Shown piece by piece: positions 25,995 to 34,990 of a stretch of 64,000 bases of DNA (the stretch's first letter is position 1; every line of letters starts with the position of its first letter). The stretch is from Pseudomonas asplenii. GTDB lineage: Bacteria > Pseudomonadota > Gammaproteobacteria > Pseudomonadales > Pseudomonadaceae. Position numbers and translations under genes: made by a program. Location of the stretch: positions 744,001 through 808,000 of the forward strand of contig NZ_LT629777.1 of the NCBI RefSeq assembly GCF_900105475.1, written 5' to 3'. The notes under the pieces were generated by a model. The model was not told where the DNA came from. It ran no database searches and saw nothing but the letters and a program-made list of their open reading frames with translations.

Positions 25995-27458
25995 TCAGCG
26001 GAACGGCGGCTCGTCGAAGCTGCGCAATTTACGCGAGTGCAGCGAATGCAGCTCGGTGCGCAACAGGTCCACTGCGGCGATGCCGATCTTCAGGTGCTGG
26101 CTGACCGCCCGCTCATAAAAGGCGTTGGCCGAACCCGGCAGCTTGATCTCGCTGTGCAACGGTTTGTCCGACACGCAGAGCAAGGTCCCGTAAGGCACAC
26201 GCAAACGATAACCCTGGGCAGCGATCGTGCCGCTTTCCATGTCCACCGCCACAGCCCGGGACAGGTTGATCAGCGGACGCTCCTGGGCCCAACGCAGTTC
26301 CCAGTTGCGGTCGTCGTAGGTCAAGACGGTGCCGGTGCGCAGACGCTTCTTCAGGTCATCGCCCTTCTCGCCAGTGACGTTGGCAGCCGCCTGTTGCAGC
26401 GCCAGTTGCACTTCGGCCAGGGCCGGGATCGGGATGTTCGGCGGTACCACCCGGTCAAGAATGCCATCGCGACGCATGTAGGCGTGGGCCAGCACGTAGT
26501 CGCCGATGGTCTGCGATTGGCGCAGGCCGCCACAGTGGCCGATCATCAGCCAGCAATGCGGGCGCAGCACCGCCAGGTGATCGGTGATGTTCTTGGCGTT
26601 GGATGGGCCGACGCCAATGTTGACCAGGGTCACGCCATGACCATCGGCCGCCTGCAGGTGGTAGGCGGGCATCTGGTAGCGGTGCCAGACCACTGCGGCC
26701 GCGACCGCCTGGGCCTCGGCGTAGTCCATGCCCTTTTCGATGATCACGTTGCCCGGCAACACCATGCGCACGAAACGCGGATCGTCGCGCAGTTGCTCCA
26801 GGCCATGAAGGATGAACTGGTCGACATAGCGGTGATAGTTGGTCAGCAGGATCCACGGCTGCACGTGGCGCCAATCGCTGCCGGTGTAGTGCACCAGGCG
26901 GCGCAGGGAGAAATCGACCCGGGCCGCGTCGAACAACCCCAGCGGCAGCGGCTCGGCGCTTTCCCAGTCGTGCAGGCCATCGGCGATATCGTCGGTGGCG
27001 GCAGACAGGTCGGTGCTCGGGAACACGCGCGCCAGGGCGGCAGCGGTCACGCCGGAACCGGCCAGCTCATCACCTTGCTCGACCACATAGGGGTAAGGAA
27101 TGTTCTGCTCGCTGACACCGACTTCCACCGTTACGGTGAAATCACGCATCAACGGCACCAACTGTTCCAGCAGGTATTTGCGAAACGCCTTGGGGTGGGT
27201 GACGGTGGCGCTGTAGGTGCCCGGCAGTTGGACCTTGGCATAGGCGCGGGTGATCGTCGGAACTTCGCCTTGGTAGGTGTAGGTCAGGCGCAGTTCGGGA
27301 TAACGAAACAGGGCACGCTGTTCGGCGTCAGGTTCGACGCGGTCCTTGAGGTAACGCTTGAGCGCCTGGCTCAGGGAAGTGGTCGCACGCTCGTGGAGTT
27401 CAGCCAGGCGGTCGACAGCCTGTTCGGGGGATTGCACGACAATAAAAGCTTCAGTCAC
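25995..27458 (-). CDS. amn: AMP nucleosidase
   Basis: This 487-residue enzyme cleaves AMP to adenine and ribose 5-phosphate and so adjusts adenylate pools. It has the Amn-type N-terminal domain (about 1-170) and a C-terminal phosphorylase-fold domain with NIGVGPSNAKN, MIGHCGGLR and the substrate-site run VDMESGTIAAQG (about 430). Length matches the E. coli enzyme (484). The start is GTG at 27458 with AGGA about 9 bases upstream. It is a single gene on the minus strand with a REP doublet behind it. Confidence 0.95.
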   Translation of the reverse strand: MTEAFIVVQSPEQAVDRLAELHERATTSLSQALKRYLKDRVEPDAEQRALFRYPELRLTYTYQGEVPTITRAYAKVQLPGTYSATVTHPKAFRKYLLEQLVPLMRDFTVTVEVGVSEQNIPYPYVVEQGDELAGSGVTAAALARVFPSTDLSAATDDIADGLHDWESAEPLPLGLFDAARVDFSLRRLVHYTGSDWRHVQPWILLTNYHRYVDQFILHGLEQLRDDPRFVRMVLPGNVIIEKGMDYAEAQAVAAAVVWHRYQMPAYHLQAADGHGVTLVNIGVGPSNAKNITDHLAVLRPHCWLMIGHCGGLRQSQTIGDYVLAHAYMRRDGILDRVVPPNIPIPALAEVQLALQQAAANVTGEKGDDLKKRLRTGTVLTYDDRNWELRWAQERPLINLSRAVAVDMESGTIAAQGYRLRVPYGTLLCVSDKPLHSEIKLPGSANAFYERAVSQHLKIGIAAVDLLRTELHSLHSRKLRSFDEPPFR

Positions 27459-27598
27459 GGAAAGTATCCTGTCTTTTGATGTTGCAGGCCTTCATCTTGC
27501 CTGCAACAGCGTCGGACGGGAACATCGGCTTTTCGTTCCGTATCGCGATTTGTGGAAAGGCCACAGTAGTCAGTGACCCGCTCATTCTGCCTGTACGG

Positions 27599-29248
27599 TC
27601 AGAAACCCTGGGGGGTCGAGCGGGCGACGATCGCTTCGACATTCACCCCGCGAGGCAAGCAGCCATAGGCCAGGCCGGTCTCACCCAGGCGCGCGGCAAT
27701 AAAGCCGTCGCTGACCGCTGAGTTACCCGCTTCCAGCAACAGCTTGGCCTGCAAGGCCAGCGCGATATCTTCGGTCAGTTGCCGGGCACGATACTGGATG
27801 TCGCCGGTATCGCTGAACGCCTGCTTGAGCTGCCCGATATGCCGGGCCAGGCGCTTGTCGCCATGCCCGTCACCCAGCTCGTCGAACAGCACCTCGAGCA
27901 CACCCGGCTCCTTGGACAGCGAACGCAGCACATCCAGACACTGCACGTTCCCCGAACCCTCCCAGGTCGAGTTCACCGGCGCCTCGCGGTACAGACGCGG
28001 CAGGATGCTGTCTTCCACATAGCCGGCACCGCCCATGCATTCGGCAGCCTCGTTGATCATCGCCGGGGCCCGCTTGCAGATCCAGTACTTGCCCACCGCC
28101 GTGACCAATCGAGCGAAGCGGGCCTCGCGCTCGTCACCCAAACAGTCCAGCGCGCGGCCCATGCGCAGGCTCAGGGCCAGCGACGCTTCGCTCTCCAGCG
28201 CCAGGTCCGCCAGCACATTCTGCATCAGCGGCTGCTCGCTCAGCAGGCGCCCGCCGACCCGCCGATGCGCGCAATGGTGACTGGCCTGGGTCAGTGCCTG
28301 GCGCATCAACGCGCTGGAACCGACCATGCAGTCGAAGCGGGTCATGGCCACCATTTCGATAATGGTCGGCACGCCCCGCCCCTCCTCACCGATCATCCAG
28401 GCCAGAGCCCCCCGAAACTCGACCTCGCTCGACGCGTTGGAGCAGTTGCCCAACTTGTTTTTCAACCGCTGGATATAGAGCTGGTTGCGACTGTCGTCCG
28501 GACGGTGCCGGGGCAGCAGGAAACAGGTCAGGCCCTTGTCGGTCTGGGCCAGGGTCAGGAAGGCATCGCACATCGGCGCCGAGCAGAACCATTTGTGCCC
28601 CACCAGCTCATAGGGCTGACCAGGACCGCTCGCCCCCACCGGATAAGCCCGCGTGGTATTGGCGCGGACATCGGTGCCGCCCTGCTTCTCGGTCATCGCC
28701 ATGCCGATGGTGGCACCGCTCTTGTGGGCGATGCCGATATTGCGCGGATCGTATTGGCGACTGAGGATGCTCGGCAGCCACTGCCCGGCGATGTCCGCCT
28801 GCAATTTCAACGCAGGCACACAAGCGAAAGTCATGGTCAGCGGACAACCGCTGCCAGCTTCGGCCTGGCTGTGCAGATAAGTCATCGCGGCACGGGCCAC
28901 ATGGGCACCGTCCCGTGGGTCGGTCCAGGGCAGCGAGGGCAAGCCGTGCTCGATGGCGGTACGCATCAGCTCGTGGTAAGCCGGATGGAACTCCACCAGG
29001 TCCTGGCGATGACCATAACGGTCATGACTGACGAACACCGGCTTGTTCTGGTTGGCCAGGAACCCAGCCGCCATCAGCGGTCCACCGGCCAACGCCCCAT
29101 ACTCATCGATCCGTGCCTGGGCCCAACCGGCACCCAAGCGTTGCGACCACTCCTGTAGCGGCAGGTCGATACGATAGAGGTTGGCACCATCGAGCGACGG
29201 CGGCTGATTGGTGACTTCGTGGGTTTCGGCGTACTGATGGAGGTTCAT
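27599..29248 (-). CDS. Acyl-CoA dehydrogenase, AidB-like
   Basis: This 549-residue FAD-dependent flavoprotein is of the acyl-CoA dehydrogenase superfamily, closest in layout to AidB. It has an extended N-terminal part, the MTEKQGGTDVRANTT flavin-binding block (about 185), and the C-terminal helical domain with QLYIQRLKNKLG and MGGAGYVEDS near residue 430. AidB binds DNA and protects against alkylating agents in E. coli, but homologues may act on branched acyl-CoAs. The start at 29248 is chosen for AGGAG 9 bases upstream and for normal length. It ends 140 bases before amn. Confidence 0.9.
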   Translation of the reverse strand: MNLHQYAETHEVTNQPPSLDGANLYRIDLPLQEWSQRLGAGWAQARIDEYGALAGGPLMAAGFLANQNKPVFVSHDRYGHRQDLVEFHPAYHELMRTAIEHGLPSLPWTDPRDGAHVARAAMTYLHSQAEAGSGCPLTMTFACVPALKLQADIAGQWLPSILSRQYDPRNIGIAHKSGATIGMAMTEKQGGTDVRANTTRAYPVGASGPGQPYELVGHKWFCSAPMCDAFLTLAQTDKGLTCFLLPRHRPDDSRNQLYIQRLKNKLGNCSNASSEVEFRGALAWMIGEEGRGVPTIIEMVAMTRFDCMVGSSALMRQALTQASHHCAHRRVGGRLLSEQPLMQNVLADLALESEASLALSLRMGRALDCLGDEREARFARLVTAVGKYWICKRAPAMINEAAECMGGAGYVEDSILPRLYREAPVNSTWEGSGNVQCLDVLRSLSKEPGVLEVLFDELGDGHGDKRLARHIGQLKQAFSDTGDIQYRARQLTEDIALALQAKLLLEAGNSAVSDGFIAARLGETGLAYGCLPRGVNVEAIVARSTPQGF

Positions 29249-29325
29249 CGGGGCGAGCTCCTGCAGGAAGTACCTGGCAGCCCAGTGAATCACGCACACC
29301 CGCGTTAAAAAAGCGACATATACGC

Positions 29326-31710
29326 CTAAATATCGGCGCTTTCACCCTCGACAGGCATCAACAACCGACGTGCCAGAACACTCTGCAGCTCTTCGAAACG
29401 TACCGGTTTATGCAAGTAATCGGTCACCCCAGTCGCTCGGCAACGCTCGTCTTCCACGCCATTGACCAGGCAGGTCATCGCCAGGATCGGTACGGCCGTG
29501 GAGCCGAGGCCCCCGCGCAACTGCTCGCACAACATAGCACCGCCCTGCAGGTCGGCAGCACCGTCGAGCAACAGGACATCGATGCTTTCCCGGCGCAGGA
29601 TATCGATGGCCAAACGCGGATCGTTGGCGGTCAGCACCCGATAACCGAGCTTGAGCAGCATTCCCCTGACCACCAGTTGGCTGACTTCATTGCCGTCCAC
29701 CAGCAACACGGTGCACGCCTGCGGATTGCGCGTCGCCGACGCTGACGCGAGGCTCGCGTTGCGGGGCGCCAGCACCTCAAGGTCGACCTCGATCTGGAAG
29801 CGACTGCCCATCCCGGGCTCGGACTGATGGGTCAGGCGTCCGCCCAGCAGCTCGATCAACTGCCGGCAGATCGCCAGGCCGATACCCAGGCCGCCGTACT
29901 CACGGGTCATCGAACCATCGAGCTGGAAGAATCGCTGGTACAGCGAGGCTTCGTCCAGGTGGGTGAAACCGATTCCGCTGTCAATCACGGCAAAGGACAG
30001 GGTCAGTTGCCCTGGCTCGGCCGAATGGCCAATCACGCGCAATACCATTCCGCCCTCGCGGGTGAACTTGATGGCGTTGTCCACCAGGCATTCCAGGCAC
30101 TGGAGGATCTTCGTCGCATCGCCATGGAGGCTGTCGGGCAGTTCCTCGGCAACTTCGATGGCAAAGTGCAACCCCTTATGCAGCACATGCCCGGAGAACT
30201 GCTCCTGCAAATTACTGAGCAGGCCGCGCAGGCTGAACGTCTGCGGGTAGACCTTCAGTCGCCCGGCCTGCAACTCCGTCAGGGTAAGCAGGCCGTTGAC
30301 CATGCGCATCATGTCCAGCGCCGAACCGGCGGCGGTCTGCTGGTATTGCTCCAGTTCCGGACTCAACTCCAGCGTCTGCATAAGTTCCAACGAACCGATG
30401 ACGCCGTTCATCGGCGTGCGCAGTTCATGGGTGACCGTCGCCAAAAACTCATCTTTCAGGCGGTTGCTGTTGGCCAGTTCCCGGTTCAGCACTTCCAGTT
30501 TCTGCCCGGACTCCAGCAGCGTCCGGGACTGCTGCTCGCGCATGGCATTGATCCGGTCGGCCAGGGCCAGCGACAGCAGACCGACCTCCAGCGCCGAGCC
30601 GATCTGACTGGCATACATGGTCAGGAACATGTTTGGCAGGTAGCCCAACACCATTAGGGTATTGATCAGCCCGCCCAACAGGAATGCCGACCAGGCGATG
30701 AGGAAATAGCGCGCCACCCGCAGGCCACGGTACCAGGCACGGGCCCCGGCGAAGAAGATGGTCACGGTGAAAGCCAGCGCCAGCGCCGTTGCCACGCGCA
30801 AGGCCAGCCCGTAACCGGTCATCAGCGACAGGGCCATGACCAGCACGCCAACCGCCATCAACAGCAGCAACAGGCGATCCAGCCAGCGGCTATGGGCCGC
30901 CGTCCCCAGGAAACTGCGGGTGAACTGGCAACCGAAGAAACCCGCCGAGCCGATCAGGAACGGCGTCGCGGCATTCGCCCACCAGGGGTTGTCCGGCCAG
31001 AAGTACTGGACCGCCGCACCATTGACAGACAACTGGTAAAAGCCGAACGAAGCGATATAGAAGATGTAGTACAGATAACTGGTGTCACGCACGCTGAGGT
31101 AGATGAACAGGTTGTAGACCAGCATCCCCAGCAGAACGCCGTAGATCAGGCCGAGCACATACAGGCGCACCGGCTGGTCTTCCAGGTAGGCCTGCTCCGA
31201 CCACAGGCTCAGCGGTGCCTGGACCGAACCGTCGGTTTTCAGGCGCAGGTAGAGGGTCTTGCTTTCATTGGGCGCGAAATCCAGCTCGAACAGGTAATTG
31301 TTCTGCTTGATCGGCCGGCTGGCGAAAGGCAATTCGTCACCGGTGCGCTGACTCAGTTGGTATCCGCCACTGGCGTTCGGCAGGTAGAGGTCGATGCGGT
31401 CCATCGGCGGGTAGGCCATTTCCAACAGCCAGGTTCGCCGGACTCCGGGTTTTTTCGGTTTGTAGGTCAGGTCGACCTTGAGCCAGAACGCCGAACGCGA
31501 ATAGCCCGCGTTGAGCGCGTCCTTGTCGTGTCGATGGAAGTGACTGGCCATCGCAGGCGAGGCAACATCCGCGATCGCGGCCTGGCCGCTCACGTCCTCG
31601 TACACCTGCATGACCCGCCCCAGGGGCAAGTTCTGAGTGGACTCATCAAACTCGACCGCGCTCGCCATCAGCGGCAGCCAGCTCAACAACATCATCAGCA
31701 AATAGCGCAT
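29326..31710 (-). CDS. ladS: Hybrid sensor histidine kinase LadS
   Basis: This 794-residue membrane sensor has a signal peptide (MRYLLMMLLSWLPLMASA), a periplasmic 7TMR-DISMED2 domain (about 25-165), a seven-helix 7TMR-DISM region (about 175-390), a HisKA domain with phospho-acceptor VTHELRTPMNG, a HATPase domain with DNAIKFT and GLGIGLAI, and a C-terminal receiver (about 670-785, VLLLDGA). Domain order, length (795 in P. aeruginosa) and position between the acyl-CoA dehydrogenase and thiD identify LadS. In P. aeruginosa LadS feeds the Gac/Rsm pathway that favours biofilm. The start at 31710 is chosen for the signal peptide and GGAG just upstream. Confidence 0.93.
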   Translation of the reverse strand: MRYLLMMLLSWLPLMASAVEFDESTQNLPLGRVMQVYEDVSGQAAIADVASPAMASHFHRHDKDALNAGYSRSAFWLKVDLTYKPKKPGVRRTWLLEMAYPPMDRIDLYLPNASGGYQLSQRTGDELPFASRPIKQNNYLFELDFAPNESKTLYLRLKTDGSVQAPLSLWSEQAYLEDQPVRLYVLGLIYGVLLGMLVYNLFIYLSVRDTSYLYYIFYIASFGFYQLSVNGAAVQYFWPDNPWWANAATPFLIGSAGFFGCQFTRSFLGTAAHSRWLDRLLLLLMAVGVLVMALSLMTGYGLALRVATALALAFTVTIFFAGARAWYRGLRVARYFLIAWSAFLLGGLINTLMVLGYLPNMFLTMYASQIGSALEVGLLSLALADRINAMREQQSRTLLESGQKLEVLNRELANSNRLKDEFLATVTHELRTPMNGVIGSLELMQTLELSPELEQYQQTAAGSALDMMRMVNGLLTLTELQAGRLKVYPQTFSLRGLLSNLQEQFSGHVLHKGLHFAIEVAEELPDSLHGDATKILQCLECLVDNAIKFTREGGMVLRVIGHSAEPGQLTLSFAVIDSGIGFTHLDEASLYQRFFQLDGSMTREYGGLGIGLAICRQLIELLGGRLTHQSEPGMGSRFQIEVDLEVLAPRNASLASASATRNPQACTVLLVDGNEVSQLVVRGMLLKLGYRVLTANDPRLAIDILRRESIDVLLLDGAADLQGGAMLCEQLRGGLGSTAVPILAMTCLVNGVEDERCRATGVTDYLHKPVRFEELQSVLARRLLMPVEGESADI

Positions 31711-31995
31711 ACGGCTCCAGCATAGCCATTCCGGTCGCGTCAGGAGCCTCCATTCCCTTGAGACGACGTGATGCCGCATAGCCTGTTATTCGTTTGGATC
31801 CACTCTAGCATAGCCAATGATGGCTAAAAAACACCATTGAAATATTTCACCAAAAGGCTCTAGAACGGGCATTTCAGCGACCAAATCGAATGAATGAGCA
31901 GCCGCTATCGGCCGCATCGGACAAACCTTCAGGTTATAAATGCAGCGCTGCGTGGACGATTCCGAAAAAAGCGATTGGTGGTAAGCTCGCGCCCC

Positions 31996-32793
31996 ATGAA
32001 TATCTACAGCTCTCGTCCCGTTGTTCTCTGCCTATCCGGACACGACCCCAGTGGCGGTGCCGGCCTCCAGGCGGATATCGAAGCCCTGCTCGCCCAGGGC
32101 TGTCATGCCGCTCCTGCGGTCACCGCGCTGACCGTGCAAGACACGGTCAATGTCAGCGATTTCCGCGTCCTCGACCGTGAGTGGGTGTTGGCCCAGGCCA
32201 ATGCGGTGCTCAACGACTCGACGGTCGCGGCGGTCAAGCTGGGCATGCTCGGCTCCCTGGAAATGGTCGACACCGTGGTCGAACTGCTCCAGGCGCACCC
32301 GCACCTGCCGATGGTCTGCGACCCGGTGCTGCGGGCCGGCGGCGGCGGTCGGCTGGGCAAGGACGAGGTGGGCTATGCCATGCGCGAGCGGTTGCTGCCG
32401 CTGGCGAAGATCGCCACGCCCAACCTGCCCGAGGCCCGCATTCTCGCCGAGCTGCCTGAAGGCAGTGCCGATGAATGCGCAGAAAAACTCCTGCCGTATT
32501 GCCAGTACCTGCTGATCACCGGCGGCCATGGCGACGAAGAGCAGATCCATAACCGCCTGTACGGTCGTGACGGCAGCCGCCAGACCTTCAAGTGCCAGCG
32601 CCTGCCCGGCAGCTATCACGGCTCGGGCTGCACCCTGGCAAGCGCCCTCGCCGGCCGCCTGGCCCAGGGCGAGCAACTGGTCAGTGCCGTCCAATCGGCC
32701 CTGAACTACACCTGGCGCACCCTGCGCGATGCCGAACAACTGGGCAAGGGACAATTCGTGCCACGTCGCCTGCCGCTGGACTTCTGCTCGTGA
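31996..32793 (+). CDS. thiD: Hydroxymethylpyrimidine / phosphomethylpyrimidine kinase
   Basis: This 265-residue ribokinase-fold enzyme phosphorylates HMP and HMP-phosphate to HMP-PP, the pyrimidine half of thiamine. Visible motifs are SGHDPSGGAGLQADI (about residues 12-26), the VCDPVLRAGGGG block, and GSGCTLASALA near 213, the anion hole of the family. The start at 31996 (MNIYSSRPVV) gives the usual length; the longer frame from 31894 is leader. It is the first gene of thiD-thiE-hemL, divergent from ladS. No TPP riboswitch was seen upstream. Confidence 0.95.
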   Translation: MNIYSSRPVVLCLSGHDPSGGAGLQADIEALLAQGCHAAPAVTALTVQDTVNVSDFRVLDREWVLAQANAVLNDSTVAAVKLGMLGSLEMVDTVVELLQAHPHLPMVCDPVLRAGGGGRLGKDEVGYAMRERLLPLAKIATPNLPEARILAELPEGSADECAEKLLPYCQYLLITGGHGDEEQIHNRLYGRDGSRQTFKCQRLPGSYHGSGCTLASALAGRLAQGEQLVSAVQSALNYTWRTLRDAEQLGKGQFVPRRLPLDFCS

Positions 32794-32825
32794 TGCACCA
32801 CCCGTAACGCCTTGAGGCCGAACCG

Positions 32826-33449
32826 ATGAAACTACGTGGTCTGTATGCCATCACTGATGGCCAGTTGCTGGCCGGCAAGTTCCTCGCCTATGTCGAGGCG
32901 GCGCTGGAAGGTGGCGTGACCCTGCTGCAGTATCGCGACAAGAGCAATGACGAGCCCCGCCGACTGCGCGAGGCCGAGGCGCTGCTCAAACTCTGCGAGC
33001 GTTACAAGACCCGGCTGATCATCAACGACGATGCCGAACTCGCCGCACGCCTCGGGGTTGGCGTGCACCTGGGGCAGACCGACGGCCCGCTGACCCCGGC
33101 CCGCGCCCTGCTCGGCAGCAAGGCCATCATCGGCGCCACCTGCCACGCGCAACTGGAGCTGGCCGAACAGGCGGCCAAGGAAGGCGCCAGCTACGTCGCC
33201 TTCGGCCGTTTTTTCAATTCCACTACCAAGCCCGGAGCCCCGGCGGCCGATATCGCCCTGCTCGAACGGGCACGTCCTGCGTTGCACCTGCCGATCTGCG
33301 TGATCGGCGGTATCACCCTTGATAACGCGGCGCCGCTGGTGGCCCATGGCGCCGATTTGCTGGCGGTGATCCACGGCCTGTTCGGCGCCGAAAGCGCTCA
33401 GGAAGTGACGCGCCGCGCGCTCGCCTTCAACGCCCTCTTCACTTCATGA
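32826..33449 (+). CDS. thiE: Thiamine-phosphate synthase
   Basis: This 207-residue TIM-barrel enzyme condenses HMP-PP with thiazole phosphate to thiamine monophosphate. Family motifs are LQYRDK (about 38-43), [25 protein letters not shown] and [12 protein letters not shown]. Length is normal. It lies 32 bases after thiD, and its product uses that enzyme's product. It ends 17 bases before the hemL start. Confidence 0.95.
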   Translation: MKLRGLYAITDGQLLAGKFLAYVEAALEGGVTLLQYRDKSNDEPRRLREAEALLKLCERYKTRLIINDDAELAARLGVGVHLGQTDGPLTPARALLGSKAIIGATCHAQLELAEQAAKEGASYVAFGRFFNSTTKPGAPAADIALLERARPALHLPICVIGGITLDNAAPLVAHGADLLAVIHGLFGAESAQEVTRRALAFNALFTS

Positions 33450-33466
33450 TTTTTGAGAGCCCGACC

Positions 33467-34750
33467 ATGTCCCGTTCCGAAACGCTGTTTGCCAATGCCC
33501 AGAAACACATTCCCGGTGGCGTGAACTCGCCCGTTCGGGCGTTCAAGAGCGTCGGCGGCACCCCGCTGTTCTTCAAGCATGCCGAAGGTGCCTACGTCAC
33601 CGATGAAGACGACAAGCGTTATGTCGACTACGTCGGTTCCTGGGGCCCGATGATCCTCGGCCACAGTCATCCGGACGTGCTCGATGCGGTGCGCAAGCAG
33701 CTGGAACACGGCCTGTCCTATGGCGCACCGACTGCCATGGAAACCGAAATGGCCGACCTGGTCTGCTCGATCGTGCCCTCGATGGAAATGGTCCGTATGG
33801 TCAGCTCCGGCACCGAGGCGACCATGAGCGCCATCCGCCTGGCCCGTGGCTACACCGGCCGCGACAGCATCATCAAGTTCGAAGGCTGCTACCACGGCCA
33901 CTCCGACAGCCTGCTGGTCAAGGCTGGCTCCGGCGCATTGACCCAGGGCGTACCGAGTTCGGCCGGCGTACCAGCGGCATTCGCCAAACACACCCTGACC
34001 CTGCCATTCAACGATATCGACGCAGTGGCGCAGATGCTCGGCGATGTCGGCCAGGAAGTCGCCTGCATCATCGTCGAGCCGGTGGCCGGCAACATGAACT
34101 GCGTACCACCGGCGCCGGGCTTCCTCGAAGGCCTGCGCCGCCTCTGCGACCAGTACGGCGTGGTGCTGATCTTCGACGAAGTGATGACCGGCTTCCGTGT
34201 CGCCCTCGGCGGTGCCCAGGCCCACTACGGTGTGACCCCGCACCTGAGCACCTTCGGCAAGATCATTGGTGGCGGCATGCCCGTCGGCTGCTTCGGCGGC
34301 AAGCGCGAGATCATGTCGTGCATCGCCCCGCTTGGCCCGGTCTATCAGGCCGGCACGCTGTCCGGCAACCCACTGGCGATGGCCGCCGGCCTGACCACCC
34401 TGCGCCTGATCAGCCGTCCGGGCTTCCATGCCGAACTGACCGACTACACCACCCGCCTGCTCGACGGCCTGCAACAGCGCGCCGATGCCGCCGGCATCCC
34501 GTTCGTCACCACTCAGGCCGGTGGCATGTTCGGCCTGTACTTCAGCGGCGCCGATGACATCGTCACCTTCGACGACGTGATGGCCAGCGATGCCGAGCGC
34601 TTCAAGCGGTTCTTCCATCTGATGCTTGAAGGTGGCGTGTACCTGGCGCCAAGCGCCTTCGAAGCCGGCTTCACCTCGATTGCCCACGGCGAAACCGAGC
34701 TGAAACTGACCCTGGATGCCGCCGAGCGCGCTTTTGCCGCCCTGAAATAA
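33467..34750 (+). CDS. hemL: Glutamate-1-semialdehyde 2,1-aminomutase
   Basis: This 427-residue PLP-dependent enzyme makes 5-aminolevulinate, the first tetrapyrrole precursor, from glutamate-1-semialdehyde. The PLP lysine lies in [14 protein letters not shown] (about residue 265), preceded by the FDEVMTGFR aspartate block. The start at 33467 (MSRSETLF) is chosen over the ATG at 33446 because GAGAG is 7 bases upstream and the length then matches the family. It is followed by a clear terminator. Confidence 0.96.
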   Translation: MSRSETLFANAQKHIPGGVNSPVRAFKSVGGTPLFFKHAEGAYVTDEDDKRYVDYVGSWGPMILGHSHPDVLDAVRKQLEHGLSYGAPTAMETEMADLVCSIVPSMEMVRMVSSGTEATMSAIRLARGYTGRDSIIKFEGCYHGHSDSLLVKAGSGALTQGVPSSAGVPAAFAKHTLTLPFNDIDAVAQMLGDVGQEVACIIVEPVAGNMNCVPPAPGFLEGLRRLCDQYGVVLIFDEVMTGFRVALGGAQAHYGVTPHLSTFGKIIGGGMPVGCFGGKREIMSCIAPLGPVYQAGTLSGNPLAMAAGLTTLRLISRPGFHAELTDYTTRLLDGLQQRADAAGIPFVTTQAGGMFGLYFSGADDIVTFDDVMASDAERFKRFFHLMLEGGVYLAPSAFEAGFTSIAHGETELKLTLDAAERAFAALK

Positions 34751-34759
34751 GTAGTATGT

Positions 34760-34788
34760 CCGACGCCGGTGCAGCCGGCGTCGGTTTT
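34760..34788 (+). terminator. Rho-independent terminator after hemL
   Basis: CCGACGCCGG at 34760-34769 pairs with the reverse complement CCGGCGTCGG, followed by TTTT. It lies about 10 bases after the hemL stop and ends the thiD-thiE-hemL transcript. Confidence 0.9.
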
Positions 34789-34990
34789 CCTGCCCGAATC
34801 GCCCCGCCTTGAATCGTCAAAAAATCAACACTTCCCGCCACACCCAATAACCACCGATCATTTAATTCAAATTATTGACGAATTACCGATAGACGGTCGC
34901 CACTTTTGCGCTCCTACGGGCCATAACAACGAGATTGCCAATTAAATATTGGCACTTCCCGGAGTTTGAACCTGATACGGAGATAAGTTC

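Noticed and set aside
25935..27479. 514-residue plus-strand frame opposite amn, and similar frames opposite hemL, miaB and the acyl-CoA dehydrogenase
   Set aside because: Each covers a well-identified gene on the other strand and has no family features; explained by codon bias.
31800..31995. Possible TPP riboswitch ahead of thiD
   Set aside because: No THI-box core could be found in the 285 bases between ladS and thiD.
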